From Bryobacterales bacterium (GTDB lineage Bacteria; Acidobacteriota; Terriglobia; Bryobacterales; Bryobacteraceae), in contig JAOAPR010000191.1 in the NCBI GenBank assembly GCA_025463005.1, positions 1 through 35,909 on the forward strand: 35,909 nucleotides of DNA, given 5' to 3'. The notes below the pieces were generated by a model. That model saw nothing but the letters and a program-made list of their open reading frames with translations, did no database searches and was not told the DNA's origin. Position 1 is the stretch's first letter, and every line of letters starts with the position of its first letter. Shown piece after piece: positions 17,561 through 26,345 of the stretch. The translations under genes and the position numbers were made by a program.

Positions 17561-17874
17561 AGACGCGCCTCCAATGTCCAGGCCAGTATACACCTCGGAG
17601 CGTTGGGCATCGCGACACAGTCGCGGGTCACCTATAGGCGCGTTCGCTTTATATGAGGTGTGGGTGGAAGTCGGCCCAGGTCTAACCGAAATCAATCGAA
17701 GGCCGTATCACGAAAGGAGAATGGAGAACAGGAGTTCGACTTCTCGAATAAAACGTCTAGCTTGCGCTGTCTTTCTCGTCCGAGTTATCTCTGTCCTGCC
17801 CTCCGAATATTTGATACCTCACGGAAGTATTCGTTTCGATCTGGAATAGCCTAATGCTGCGGCATCTCAGCCCG
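17561..17874. other. Intergenic region, no convincing gene
   Basis: A gap of about 314 bases between the serine hydrolase start and the stop of the low-complexity protein gene. A short plus-strand frame of about 42 codons begins with the ATG at 17720 and ends near 17849, but its purine-rich site lies too close to the ATG and the peptide matches nothing I know. No clear promoter pair was found. Confidence 0.45.
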
Positions 17875-18237
17875 CTACCGCGTTGGTGGAGGCGTAGCCG
17901 GATTGGGGTTTGGCGTCGGATCAGGGTTGGGGACTGTAGGATTTCCTTTACCCTGGGTCCCGTTGTCCTTGCTGTCTTTGCCGGACTTATCCTTTCCCTT
18001 CTTTTTTTGATCGTCTTTGGACTGCTTGGTCGGATCAGTGGGATCCGCTTTGCCCTGCTTAGTCGGATCGTTAGGGTCCGGGTTGCCCTTTTGAAAGGTT
18101 GTATCGTCTTTGGTGCTTTGACCCTGGGTCTTGCCTTGACTGGCGGGGGGAGTCTGAGTTCCCTGGTTTCCTGCCTGGCCAAAGGCGGTGCCAGTTAGGG
18201 CCGCCGCTACAAATCCAGTAATGAGCGTACGTTTCAT
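17875..18237 (-). CDS. Exported low-complexity protein rich in Lys, Asp, Pro, Thr
   Basis: A 120-residue protein with a signal peptide (1-20, ending A-F-G-Q) followed by an almost entirely hydrophilic, presumably disordered chain. It contains tandem D-P-[TN]-D-P-T-K-Q-type repeats (about 52-73), a lysine-aspartate block, then a proline-asparagine tail. The ATG at 18237 has an AGCAGG element about ten bases upstream. It is divergent from the TonB receptor across 170 bases. No function can be assigned; the charged repeats suggest a periplasmic linker or surface-exposed polymer-binding peptide, which is speculation. Strong repeat bias makes a spurious call possible, but the signal peptide argues for a real gene. 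Confidence 0.6.
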   Translation of the reverse strand: MKRTLITGFVAAALTGTAFGQAGNQGTQTPPASQGKTQGQSTKDDTTFQKGNPDPNDPTKQGKADPTDPTKQSKDDQKKKGKDKSGKDSKDNGTQGKGNPTVPNPDPTPNPNPATPPPTR

Positions 18238-18334
18238 TATTTTTTTACCTGCTGTTCAATAATTGCGCTCTCTTGAACGCTCCGATGGTATGAGCCTGGA
18301 GAACTTCGAAGCGTTACCTGAGCGCTTCGCCTGC

Positions 18335-18363
18335 TTGACGGCGAATTGAGCCTGCAATAGACT
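18335..18363 (+). promoter_or_regulatory. Sigma70-like promoter of the TonB receptor gene
   Basis: TTGACG (18335-18340) and TAGACT (18358-18363) are separated by 17 bases and lie 45 bases before the receptor ATG. Both boxes are one or two bases from consensus. Confidence 0.5.
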
Positions 18364-18407
18364 CTAACGGTGCCCGCCCCCATCCCTGCCGTTCAGGAGA
18401 AACACAG

Positions 18408-21400
18408 ATGCGCATGCAACTGATCTCAGCACTTCTGCTTTCGTCGGCTCTCACGGCGTTTGCTCAAAGCGATCGCGGGACCATCACCGGCACCATCGCC
18501 GACCCCGCGGGGGCAGTGGTGGCCAATGCCTCGATTGAAGCCCGGAATGTCGGAACCGGGGCTGTATACCAGGTGGCGAGTTCCGCAACCGGCAACTACA
18601 CTCTCGCCGAACTGCCCGCTGGCAATTATGAGATCACCGTAACTGTGCCGGGGTTTAAGAAATCAGTCCGCCAGGGCCTGACGGTACAGGTGGCGCAAAC
18701 CTTGCGTCTCGATATTGCGCTGGAGGTTGGTAGCGCCACCGAATCCGTCACAGTAACGGAGGACGCACCCTTGCTCAAGACGGAAAGCGGCGAGTTGAGC
18801 CATAACGTCACCACGGAGCGCATGGACAGCCTTCCTCTTTTGCCCACGGGCGCCGCGGCAGGCAATTCCGGCATTCGGAATCCGATTGCCGTCGTCGCGC
18901 TCCTGCCTGGCTCTTTCTATGCCGGCACGGGCGCCAACGCGCTCAACTCCGCGGTCCGCATTAATGGCGCTCCCACCAACACCGAAGTCATCCTGGTGGA
19001 AGGCCAGGATGCCACGAATCCCCTCGGCCAGGGCCTCGTCCAGCAAAACCAGCCTGGCGCGGACTCGATCCAGGAGTGGACCGTTCAAACCAGCAACTAC
19101 GCCGCGGAGTTCGGGCAGGCGGGCGGCGGCATCATGAACGTGACGATGAAATCGGGAACGAACCAATGGCATGGGACCGGTTACGAGTATCTGGTGAACG
19201 AGGATCTGAATGCCGGCCAGCCTTTCACCAGTTCGGGCAACGGCCACTTGCTTCGCCCCAAAACGCGCAGGAGCGATTTTGGATTCACCTTGGGCGGTCC
19301 AGTGTGGATTCCCAAACTCTATAACGGCCGCAACAAGACGTTCTTCTTTTTTAGCGGCGAAGAATACCGGCTCGGCCAGAACGTGATCCCCCCAGCTATT
19401 TCCGTCCCGACGGCCGCTTATCGCCAGGGGAATTTCAGCGCCGCGCAGTTGAAGAATGTGCTGGGCACCGACCCTCTGGGCCGCTCCATTTTCGGCAACA
19501 CGGTTTACGATCCCACCACCGCAAGGTTGGTCGGCGGCCAAAGCGTGACAGATCCGTTTCCGAATAACACGATACAAGTCGCGCGCTTCGATCCGGTTTC
19601 GGTGAAACTTCAAAATCTGGTTCCGCAGCCTATGAATCCCTCCCTGCTGGCGAATAACTATCAACAGCAGTATCTGAGTGAGCGGGTCACCAACGTCCCG
19701 TCGATCAAGATCGATCAATTGCTGGGGTCCAAGAACAAGCTGTCGTTTTACTGGTCCATGATTCATACCTTTTGTCTGTACTGCACGGGAGCCGACGGCT
19801 TGCCTTTGCCGATTTCGGGAGCTATCGGCACCGATATCCGGGGAAATACCACCAGGTTGAGCTACGACCGCACGCTGACCCCGAGTCTCCTGCTGCATAT
19901 GGGCGCTGGCTTCGCGCAGAACAACCTGAATCGCCCGCCGCTGCTTGCCGACTACGATGCCTGCGGTCAATTGGGCCTTTGCGGTCCGTTCCCGCGCCCG
20001 GCGACGTTCCCCGTGTTCCAGACGTTAAGCAACGCGCAGGGCGGCGGCCCCACTATGGGTCCCGGCTCGGCAACCGACGACATTCAGGAGCAGCCAACCG
20101 CAATCGTGAATCTCACGTGGGTGAAGAACAACCATACCTACAAATTCGGTGGACAGATGATGCTGGTGGGAGGTTACAGCTACAACATTTCAACGCTCAA
20201 CGGTACATACGCGTTTAGTAACTTGCAAACGGCGCTGCCTTACGTTGCGGTGAGCAATGCCACTGGCAGCGTGGGTGGAAACACCATCGGATTTCCCTAC
20301 GCGAGCTTCCTGCTCGGCCTGGTCAACACCGGCAACGTCCACGACGTCTCCTCCCCGCGCATCGGGAAGTCCCAGTGGGCTTTCTATGGCCAGGACACCT
20401 GGAAAGTGACGCGTAAATTCACGCTGGATTATGGATTGCGGTACGATTACGCGACCTATTTCAAGGAGCAGTACGGCCGCGCGCCGAACTTCTCGCCCAC
20501 GCTGGCGAACCCTTTGGCGGGTGGCCATCCCGGCGCCACCATCTATCAAGCCACCTGCAATTGCGCCTTCGCCCACAACTATCCCTTTGCGTTTGGACCG
20601 CGTCTGGGCGCAGCCTACCAGATCACGCAGAAAACGGTGGTGCGCGCCGGCCTTGGCGTCGTCTACTCCGGCACGCCGCTCTACGGCTCCGGCGCTGGAG
20701 CGGGCACCGCCAGCAATCCGTTTGGTCCCAATACCAATCCCTCGCAGCCCAGCATGGTGCTGAGCGAAGGTGTGCCCTTTACCAAACAGCAGATCGCATG
20801 GCCCAACCTCGACGCAGGCCAATTCCCGAAAGTCGGGCCCGGGACGCCACCCGTCGGGACTGGACCTCCCGTCGTTATGGATCAGAATGCCGGCAGACCC
20901 GCCCGGAACATTCAATGGAGCTTTGGCATACAGCGCGAGATTGTCCGCAATCTGGTGGTGGAAGCCGGGTATGTGGGCAGCCGAGGTGTGTGGTGGGCGC
21001 CCGCCGGTGCTGCCGGCAACATCGCCGGCACGCTGGTGAACTACAACTATATTTCTCCTCAACTGATGAGCGCTAACGGGCTCGACATAAACAGTCCGGC
21101 CGATCGCGCCATCCTCACCGCGCAAGTCGGCTCCCCGCAGGCGGGGCGCTTCCAGAACAAAATTCCGTTCACTGGTTTTCCGCTAACGGCCACAGTGGCG
21201 CAGGCTTTGCGGCCGTTCCCGCAATTTAATTCCGGGCTCAGCCCCACCTGGACGCCGCTGGGCGACACCTGGTACAACTCGTTTCAATTAAGAGTGAACA
21301 AGAGGCTGTCCCGCGGTTTGGATGTGACTTACAACTTTACCTGGGCGAAGGAGTTGGACACCCTGGAAGGAACCTTCTTCCCGATTGACGTGGGCAACCG

Positions 21401-22058
21401 TCGCACGGCCAAAACTTTGGCTACCTTGTACCGGCCCCTGGTCACCAGCTTCGCCGTCAACTATACGATTCCCAAGTTCGGCGGGTCTGGATCGGTCGGA
21501 ATGAAAGCCGTATCGTGGATAGCTCGCGACTGGCAGTTCGGCGGGTTCTTCCAATACGCCAGCGGCGCGCTGATTGCTCCTCCGGCCGCGAATGCCAGCC
21601 CCACTCTCAGCTCTCTGGCCTTCCAGAGCACCGTCCAGAACCGCGTGCCCGGCCAGCCGCTGTTCACCAACGATCTCAACTGCCACTGTTTCGATCCCAG
21701 CACCACGTTTGTTCTGAATCCGGCGGCGTGGACCAATCCTGCTCCAGGGCAGTTCGGAACCGCGGCCTATTACAACGACTACCGTGCACAGCGGCGTCCT
21801 GTGGAGAATCTGGGAATTGGACGCCGGTTTTCGATTCGCGAGAAGGCCAGTTTCAATATCCGGGCGGAGTTCACGAACCTGTTCAACCGGACGCAAATGA
21901 ACGATCCCGCATCGACGAATCCTCAGCTCACCCAGACCCGGGTGAATAACAGCGATCCCAACAGCCAGACTGTGTCAGGCTTCGGTTTTATCAACACGCT
22001 CGGGACCACAGCCGCCACGCCCAGGCAAGGTCAAATCGTGGCCCGTTTTCAGTTCTAG
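18408..22058 (+). CDS. Oar-like TonB-dependent receptor with carboxypeptidase-regulatory-like domain
   Basis: A 1216-residue outer-membrane receptor. A signal peptide (1-20) precedes a carboxypeptidase-regulatory-like beta-sandwich (about 22-110, with G-T-I-T-G-T-I-A-D-P and a G-N-Y-T-L-A-E-L-P-A-G-N-Y-E-I block). A plug domain follows (about 130-250, with Y-A-A-E-F-G-Q-A-G-G-G), then a long barrel. The chain ends in the aromatic A-R-F-Q-F, a typical outer-membrane assembly signal. Size and architecture fit the Oar-like receptors that are abundant in Acidobacteriota and thought to import large or plant-derived ligands. The ATG at 18408 follows CAGGAG, with a promoter upstream. Neighbouring cytochrome, esterase and lactonase-like genes hint at aromatic or ester ligands, which is inference. 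Confidence 0.92.
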   Translation: MRMQLISALLLSSALTAFAQSDRGTITGTIADPAGAVVANASIEARNVGTGAVYQVASSATGNYTLAELPAGNYEITVTVPGFKKSVRQGLTVQVAQTLRLDIALEVGSATESVTVTEDAPLLKTESGELSHNVTTERMDSLPLLPTGAAAGNSGIRNPIAVVALLPGSFYAGTGANALNSAVRINGAPTNTEVILVEGQDATNPLGQGLVQQNQPGADSIQEWTVQTSNYAAEFGQAGGGIMNVTMKSGTNQWHGTGYEYLVNEDLNAGQPFTSSGNGHLLRPKTRRSDFGFTLGGPVWIPKLYNGRNKTFFFFSGEEYRLGQNVIPPAISVPTAAYRQGNFSAAQLKNVLGTDPLGRSIFGNTVYDPTTARLVGGQSVTDPFPNNTIQVARFDPVSVKLQNLVPQPMNPSLLANNYQQQYLSERVTNVPSIKIDQLLGSKNKLSFYWSMIHTFCLYCTGADGLPLPISGAIGTDIRGNTTRLSYDRTLTPSLLLHMGAGFAQNNLNRPPLLADYDACGQLGLCGPFPRPATFPVFQTLSNAQGGGPTMGPGSATDDIQEQPTAIVNLTWVKNNHTYKFGGQMMLVGGYSYNISTLNGTYAFSNLQTALPYVAVSNATGSVGGNTIGFPYASFLLGLVNTGNVHDVSSPRIGKSQWAFYGQDTWKVTRKFTLDYGLRYDYATYFKEQYGRAPNFSPTLANPLAGGHPGATIYQATCNCAFAHNYPFAFGPRLGAAYQITQKTVVRAGLGVVYSGTPLYGSGAGAGTASNPFGPNTNPSQPSMVLSEGVPFTKQQIAWPNLDAGQFPKVGPGTPPVGTGPPVVMDQNAGRPARNIQWSFGIQREIVRNLVVEAGYVGSRGVWWAPAGAAGNIAGTLVNYNYISPQLMSANGLDINSPADRAILTAQVGSPQAGRFQNKIPFTGFPLTATVAQALRPFPQFNSGLSPTWTPLGDTWYNSFQLRVNKRLSRGLDVTYNFTWAKELDTLEGTFFPIDVGNRRTAKTLATLYRPLVTSFAVNYTIPKFGGSGSVGMKAVSWIARDWQFGGFFQYASGALIAPPAANASPTLSSLAFQSTVQNRVPGQPLFTNDLNCHCFDPSTTFVLNPAAWTNPAPGQFGTAAYYNDYRAQRRPVENLGIGRRFSIREKASFNIRAEFTNLFNRTQMNDPASTNPQLTQTRVNNSDPNSQTVSGFGFINTLGTTAATPRQGQIVARFQF

Positions 22059-22064
22059 CCCAAA

Positions 22065-22102
22065 AGCCCGCGTCCATCACGTCAACAGTGATGCTCCGGG
22101 CT
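22065..22102. terminator. Bidirectional hairpin after the TonB receptor gene
   Basis: AGCCCG (22065-22070) with CGGGCT (22097-22102), and CATCAC (22075-22080) with GTGATG (22088-22093), form a two-part stem around a seven-base loop. It lies seven bases beyond the receptor stop and twelve bases before the stop of the convergent gene. Confidence 0.6.
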
Positions 22103-22113
22103 CATTTCAGGCC

Positions 22114-23100
22114 CTACTTGGTGGCCTGTTCGGCGGCTCTCTTTTCTTGGGCGCGCGCACCCGCCAGGATGTTGATCATCGTGTAGTTCCCCTCGTGGCA
22201 TTCGTAATCGAAGATTCCTTCCTGAGTCTTCCTCATCGGAATCTCCGCGCTCCAGGGTTTGGTAAACGCCGTGGGATCGTCCACCGTGAATTTGTAGAGG
22301 ATCGTGCTTTCGTCAATGCGAGTCAGTCGTTCGATCAGATGCAACCGTTCGTCAGCTCCCAAAAAGTCGTTTTTGCCGATGAAATTCGTCGTGTCGATCA
22401 CCAACGTATCGCCCTCCCAACGGCCGCGCGCGTCCCCCATATATCCGCGGACACTCTGGGGAGCGTGCGGCCGCCCATCCAGAGGAATGATGCGAGCCTC
22501 GTACATCATCTCCTGGAGAATCACCACGTATCCGGAACTCTGAACGATCTGGAAAAAGTTGTTGTTGGGCGTGGGAACCATCGGTAGACCGCGAGTGATG
22601 CAACGGATCCGTAGGGCCAGGTCCTCGGGACCGCTGAGTAGACGCGCTGCCTGCGCCTGGGCGGCCCGTTTCCTGCCCCACTCTGGTGTGAAGGCCGGGA
22701 TTCTTCCATCCGGCGGATCCACAATCAGCGAGGTGCGCCTGTTGGTGACCACCGTGGTTCCCCGGTCTCGCCAGAACTCGTTGTAGTTGCGGCGGAGGTC
22801 CGCCTCGTTTCCCCCGTCGCGGCGATCGGTGTTGACCTCCTGAAGTGTCCGCCTTTCGTACTCGGCGGCTTCCTGTTCGGTCAGGAATTCCTTGCCGGCA
22901 AACTCGGCCGGACGCTCCAGAGGTGTCAGCGTAGCGGTGGCCCACACTCCCTGCAAGTCCGGCTGGCCGTCGGGAGTGCGCGGAAGAACCCTGGCCCTTC
23001 CGGCGGACGGTTGCTTCGCTGTTGACGATGACACTTGGCCGGTTACTCGCGCCGGGATCAGAAGCGCGAGCCAAATCAACGCGAACGCGGCTTTCCACAT
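22114..23100 (-). CDS. Exported hypothetical protein, GRWEGDTL-motif family (copy C)
   Basis: A 328-residue exported protein and the third member of the family also found at 1469-2521 and 2546-3358. The signal peptide is residues 1-21. It shares PDLQGVW (47-53), LIVDPPDGR (125-133), EARIIPLDGRPH (201-212) and GRWEGDTLVIDTTNF (226-240) with copy B in the same order and spacing; both end with A-R-A-Q-E-K-[RK]-A-A. The ATG at 23100 follows AGGAGT. It starts 14 bases after the dihaem cytochrome stop, so the two form an operon. Function unknown, but the cytochrome link suggests a redox-coupled envelope process. Confidence 0.82.
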   Translation of the reverse strand: MWKAAFALIWLALLIPARVTGQVSSSTAKQPSAGRARVLPRTPDGQPDLQGVWATATLTPLERPAEFAGKEFLTEQEAAEYERRTLQEVNTDRRDGGNEADLRRNYNEFWRDRGTTVVTNRRTSLIVDPPDGRIPAFTPEWGRKRAAQAQAARLLSGPEDLALRIRCITRGLPMVPTPNNNFFQIVQSSGYVVILQEMMYEARIIPLDGRPHAPQSVRGYMGDARGRWEGDTLVIDTTNFIGKNDFLGADERLHLIERLTRIDESTILYKFTVDDPTAFTKPWSAEIPMRKTQEGIFDYECHEGNYTMINILAGARAQEKRAAEQATK

Positions 23101-23113
23101 TTGAGACTCCTGA

Positions 23114-24097
23114 TTAAGGAGTACGCGACGACGTATACGCCGCGATGTTTAGCATATCTTCGTCGGTCAACTTGCTGACCACCGGTTTCATCAGCTCCGT
23201 CCAGCTTCCCTTCCGGGCGCCCTGCTGCATGTCGTATAGTTGGCGAACCAGACAGCTGGGTGAACGGCCCGCAATCCCCGGCACCGGACCCAATCCTTTT
23301 AAGTCAGCTCCATGGCAGACGCCGCACTGTGTTGTCTTGCCCGCGCCGTTGGTCACTAAGGCCTCGCCTTTCTTGATGCTGCCCATGGGCACGTAGGCGA
23401 TAAATCCCGAGCGCGGATTACGAAGCACCTCCGTGCCTTCCGCATCTTCCGGCGTCTCAATAATGCGCTGGCCCAGCGGCTCTTTCTCGCCGCCCTCGAC
23501 CGTCAGGTACATGCCGCCGGCGATCCGGGTCTTGGGCACAGTGGTGGTTTCCACCACTTTGATCCAAGGCGTCCACTTCATCGATCCGAAGTACTCGGCC
23601 GCCGCCTTGATTTCGTCCTCTGTCATGCCCTTGGCGATCGTAATCATGGTATTTGTGTTGGCCTTCCGCGGCTCGGCGCTCTTGCGATTGCCGTTCCTGA
23701 AATCGGCCATTTGCTGGATGAAATAGGCCGTCGAAAAACCGGCCACGCCCGCGTTTTCGGGCCGGCCCTTGCCGTTGGGGTAATGGCACAGGCTGCATGC
23801 ACGCACGTCGGGCTTTCGGCCGTGCGCCACAACGTCAGGCATCGTGGGATGGTCACCCGGATACCAATCCGCCGGACCGAAGCCGTCACTGATCTGTGCC
23901 CGGGCGAATTCCAGAGTGCTGCCCGGAAGACGTTTCAGGCTGGTATCAGGCGCGGCCGGAGCTGCCGGCGCCTTTCCCGCTGTTGTATTTCCTGCAGGTG
24001 GAGCCGGAGCAATAGCGTACGCCCATGCCGGCGGATCGGCCGCTAAGGACACGCCCGACGCAGAGACCAACGCGAATGCAATGAGAACGCTTTTCAT
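23114..24097 (-). CDS. Exported dihaem c-type cytochrome
   Basis: A 327-residue protein with a signal peptide (1-20) and two haem sites, CSLCH (101-105) and CGVCH (258-262), each starting a cytochrome c-like domain. An alanine-proline-rich linker (about 30-52) follows the signal. It differs from the dihaem protein at 10115-11059 in that both domains look like class I cytochromes. It is expected to carry electrons in the periplasm or on the outer membrane. The ATG at 24097 has AAGGACG somewhat far upstream. The gene is first in an operon with motif-family copy C. Confidence 0.85.
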   Translation of the reverse strand: MKSVLIAFALVSASGVSLAADPPAWAYAIAPAPPAGNTTAGKAPAAPAAPDTSLKRLPGSTLEFARAQISDGFGPADWYPGDHPTMPDVVAHGRKPDVRACSLCHYPNGKGRPENAGVAGFSTAYFIQQMADFRNGNRKSAEPRKANTNTMITIAKGMTEDEIKAAAEYFGSMKWTPWIKVVETTTVPKTRIAGGMYLTVEGGEKEPLGQRIIETPEDAEGTEVLRNPRSGFIAYVPMGSIKKGEALVTNGAGKTTQCGVCHGADLKGLGPVPGIAGRSPSCLVRQLYDMQQGARKGSWTELMKPVVSKLTDEDMLNIAAYTSSRTP

Positions 24098-24213
24098 GGA
24101 ATCACCGTCCTTCTGTACAGATTACTCTCACGGAGCGACCTGCGCAGCCGCCTGACACTGTACTGCCGCGGTTGCTCACGCGTTACTCTGTGGGAATAAA
24201 GGAGCAGGCTTCA

Positions 24214-26109
24214 ATGGATCACATGAGCCGCAGGGCCGCGCTAACAGCGATTGCTGCTGCCGCAGCGTTCAGCAGCAGTTGTCGGTCAAGCACAAAGGCC
24301 GGCGATAACAAGACCAAGAACGATACGACAATGACGACCGACGCTCACGACGTCCACTCCTTTGCGCAGCCCGAGAAGGTTCGTGCTCGCTCCGTTGCGC
24401 TCGATCTCACCGTCTCGTTCGAAAAGCAGAATCTCGCGGGCGCCGCAATCATAGAAATCGAACAAGCCAAAGGCGCCGACCCTCTAATCCTCGATACGCG
24501 CGACCTCTCTATTGACAAGATAGAGTCCTCGCCGGATGGCGCAGCCTACACCGACGTGAAATGGACACTCGGACAGAAGGATCCAATCCTCGGCTCACCA
24601 TTGAGCATCCAGATCCCGCCCCTAACCAGGTTCGTCCGAATTCAATATCAATCGTCGCCTCAGGCTAGCGGTCTGCAGTGGCTTAAACCCGAGCAGACCG
24701 CCGGCAAACGATCTCCGTTTCTGTTCAGTCAAAACGAATCCATCCATGCCAGAAGCTGGATTCCGATTCAGGACTCCCCCGGTGTCCGCGTCGCGTATAC
24801 CGCGCGCATTCGCGTGCCGAACGAATTGGTCGCGCTGATGAGCGCGGAGCACAAGGGCGCTAGCAACGGTGTCTACGACTTCGCCATGGAAACGCCGATT
24901 CCGCCCTACCTGATCGCGCTTGCCGTGGGCGATTTGAAGTTTTCTGAAATTGGGCCGCGCACCGGAGTCTACGCGGAGGCTCCCATCCTGTCGAAAGCGG
25001 CTTGGGAATTCTCGGATATGGAGAAGATGGTTGCCACCGTTGAGAAGCTCTATGGTCCTTATCGGTGGGGTCGCTACGATCTGCTCATTCTGCCGCCCAG
25101 CTTTCCCTTCGGAGGCATGGAGAATCCGCGCCTGACCTTCGCGACGCCCACCGTGATCGCGGGCGACAAGAGCCTGGCTGGACTGGTTTCCCATGAGCTG
25201 GCCCATTCCTGGTCCGGCAACCTGGTGACGAACGCCACTTGGAGCGATTTCTGGCTGAATGAAGGCTTCACAAGCTATATCGAAAACCGCATTCAGGAGG
25301 CGCTCTATGGGCGGGAACAGGCCCTCATGGAACAGGTTCTAGATCGCCGCAAGCTCGACAAGGAACTGACTGAGTTGGACAAGCGCGACCAGATTCTCCA
25401 CATCGATTTAAAGGGACGCGATCCGGATGAGGGAGGCACCAATGTTCCTTACGTAAAAGGAGCACTTCTCTTGAGGCAGATGGAAGAGGTGTTCGGCCGG
25501 GATCGCTTCGACGATTATCTGAAACGCTATTTTGACCACTTCTCGTTCCAGAGCATCACCACCGCGACCATGCTGGACTATCTTCAGCGCGAATTATTCG
25601 ACAAAGAGCCCGCGCTCGCAACGAAAATCCCGATTCACGAATGGATCTACGAACCGGGCTTGCCCGCCTCGGCCCCGCGAGCCGTCTCGGAACGCCTGGA
25701 AACCGTCCGCAAAGACGCGAAGGCGTTTGCATCCGGAGCGGTCCACGCGAAAGCCATCCAGACCAAGAACTGGAGTACTCAGGAATGGCTCGAATTCCTC
25801 GAGGTGCTTCCTCCGCTGAAAACGGACCAGCTCGCGGAGCTCGATAGCGCTTTCCATTTGACCCAGACCGGGAACAGCGAGATTCTCGATCAATGGCTCC
25901 AGATGGCAATCAAGGCAGACTATCGGCCAGCTTACCCCCGGCTCGAATCATTTCTGCTGGAAGTCGGACGTCAGAAGTTCATCAAGCCGCTTTACACGGA
26001 GTTAATGAAGACACTGGAGGGTCAAAAGCGCGCGCGGGCTATCTACGCGAAGGCGCGGGCGCGATATCATCCGATTGCTCAGACCGCGATTGACAAAATC
26101 GTGAAGTAG
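24214..26109 (+). CDS. M1 family aminopeptidase, leukotriene A4 hydrolase-like
   Basis: An intact 631-residue zinc aminopeptidase. The N-terminus has S-R-R followed by an alanine-rich segment and F-S-S-S-C, suggesting a Tat-type signal and possible lipoprotein attachment. The M1 elements are GGMENP (from residue 300), HELAH (327-331) and the third zinc ligand E350 in NEGFTSY. The C-terminal helical region (about 480-631) matches the LTA4 hydrolase/aminopeptidase B branch. I chose the ATG at 24214, which has AAAGGAG upstream; 24172 and 24223 are alternatives. Expected role: removal of N-terminal residues from peptides outside the cytoplasm. It is unlike the truncated M1 at 53-1000, which belongs to another branch. 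Confidence 0.88.
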   Translation: MDHMSRRAALTAIAAAAAFSSSCRSSTKAGDNKTKNDTTMTTDAHDVHSFAQPEKVRARSVALDLTVSFEKQNLAGAAIIEIEQAKGADPLILDTRDLSIDKIESSPDGAAYTDVKWTLGQKDPILGSPLSIQIPPLTRFVRIQYQSSPQASGLQWLKPEQTAGKRSPFLFSQNESIHARSWIPIQDSPGVRVAYTARIRVPNELVALMSAEHKGASNGVYDFAMETPIPPYLIALAVGDLKFSEIGPRTGVYAEAPILSKAAWEFSDMEKMVATVEKLYGPYRWGRYDLLILPPSFPFGGMENPRLTFATPTVIAGDKSLAGLVSHELAHSWSGNLVTNATWSDFWLNEGFTSYIENRIQEALYGREQALMEQVLDRRKLDKELTELDKRDQILHIDLKGRDPDEGGTNVPYVKGALLLRQMEEVFGRDRFDDYLKRYFDHFSFQSITTATMLDYLQRELFDKEPALATKIPIHEWIYEPGLPASAPRAVSERLETVRKDAKAFASGAVHAKAIQTKNWSTQEWLEFLEVLPPLKTDQLAELDSAFHLTQTGNSEILDQWLQMAIKADYRPAYPRLESFLLEVGRQKFIKPLYTELMKTLEGQKRARAIYAKARARYHPIAQTAIDKIVK

Positions 26110-26111
26110 CT

Positions 26112-26345
26112 ACCGGCAACAAAATAGTGGTGCGGGCGGGCCAGCCCATTCACATCCCCGCCAACGCGCGGCACCGGTTCCGCAACGCCTCCGCGAACCC
26201 AGCGCGACTGCTGTCCATCTGCTCACCGGCCGGTCAGGAAAAGTTCTTTCCGGAAGTGGCGTTCCCGTCCCCACACCTACCGAACCGAATTACTGAAGAA
26301 CGCTTGAAGGCCTACGCCAGGATCTGTTCTCGCATACCCCCGTAG
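26112..26345 (+). pseudogene. Cupin-domain protein, C-terminal fragment
   Basis: Just after the aminopeptidase stop, an open frame reads V-R-A-G-Q-P-I-H-I-P-A-N-A-R-H-R-F-R-N, the second conserved motif of a cupin with its metal-binding histidine. It continues with L-S-I-C-S-P-A-G-Q-E-K-F-F, typical of quercetinase-like small cupins. The first cupin motif and the N-terminal half are missing, and there is no start with a ribosome site. The tail overlaps the 3' end of the opposite-strand aldo/keto reductase remnant. It is best read as a gene remnant. Confidence 0.6.

Noticed and set aside
17720-17849. A short plus-strand frame of about 42 codons
   Set aside because: Its purine-rich site is only one or two bases from the ATG and the peptide has no known relatives.
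18663-19970. A 435-codon minus-strand frame inside the TonB receptor gene
   Set aside because: It is the shadow of a clearly coding receptor frame and has no ribosome site or family features.
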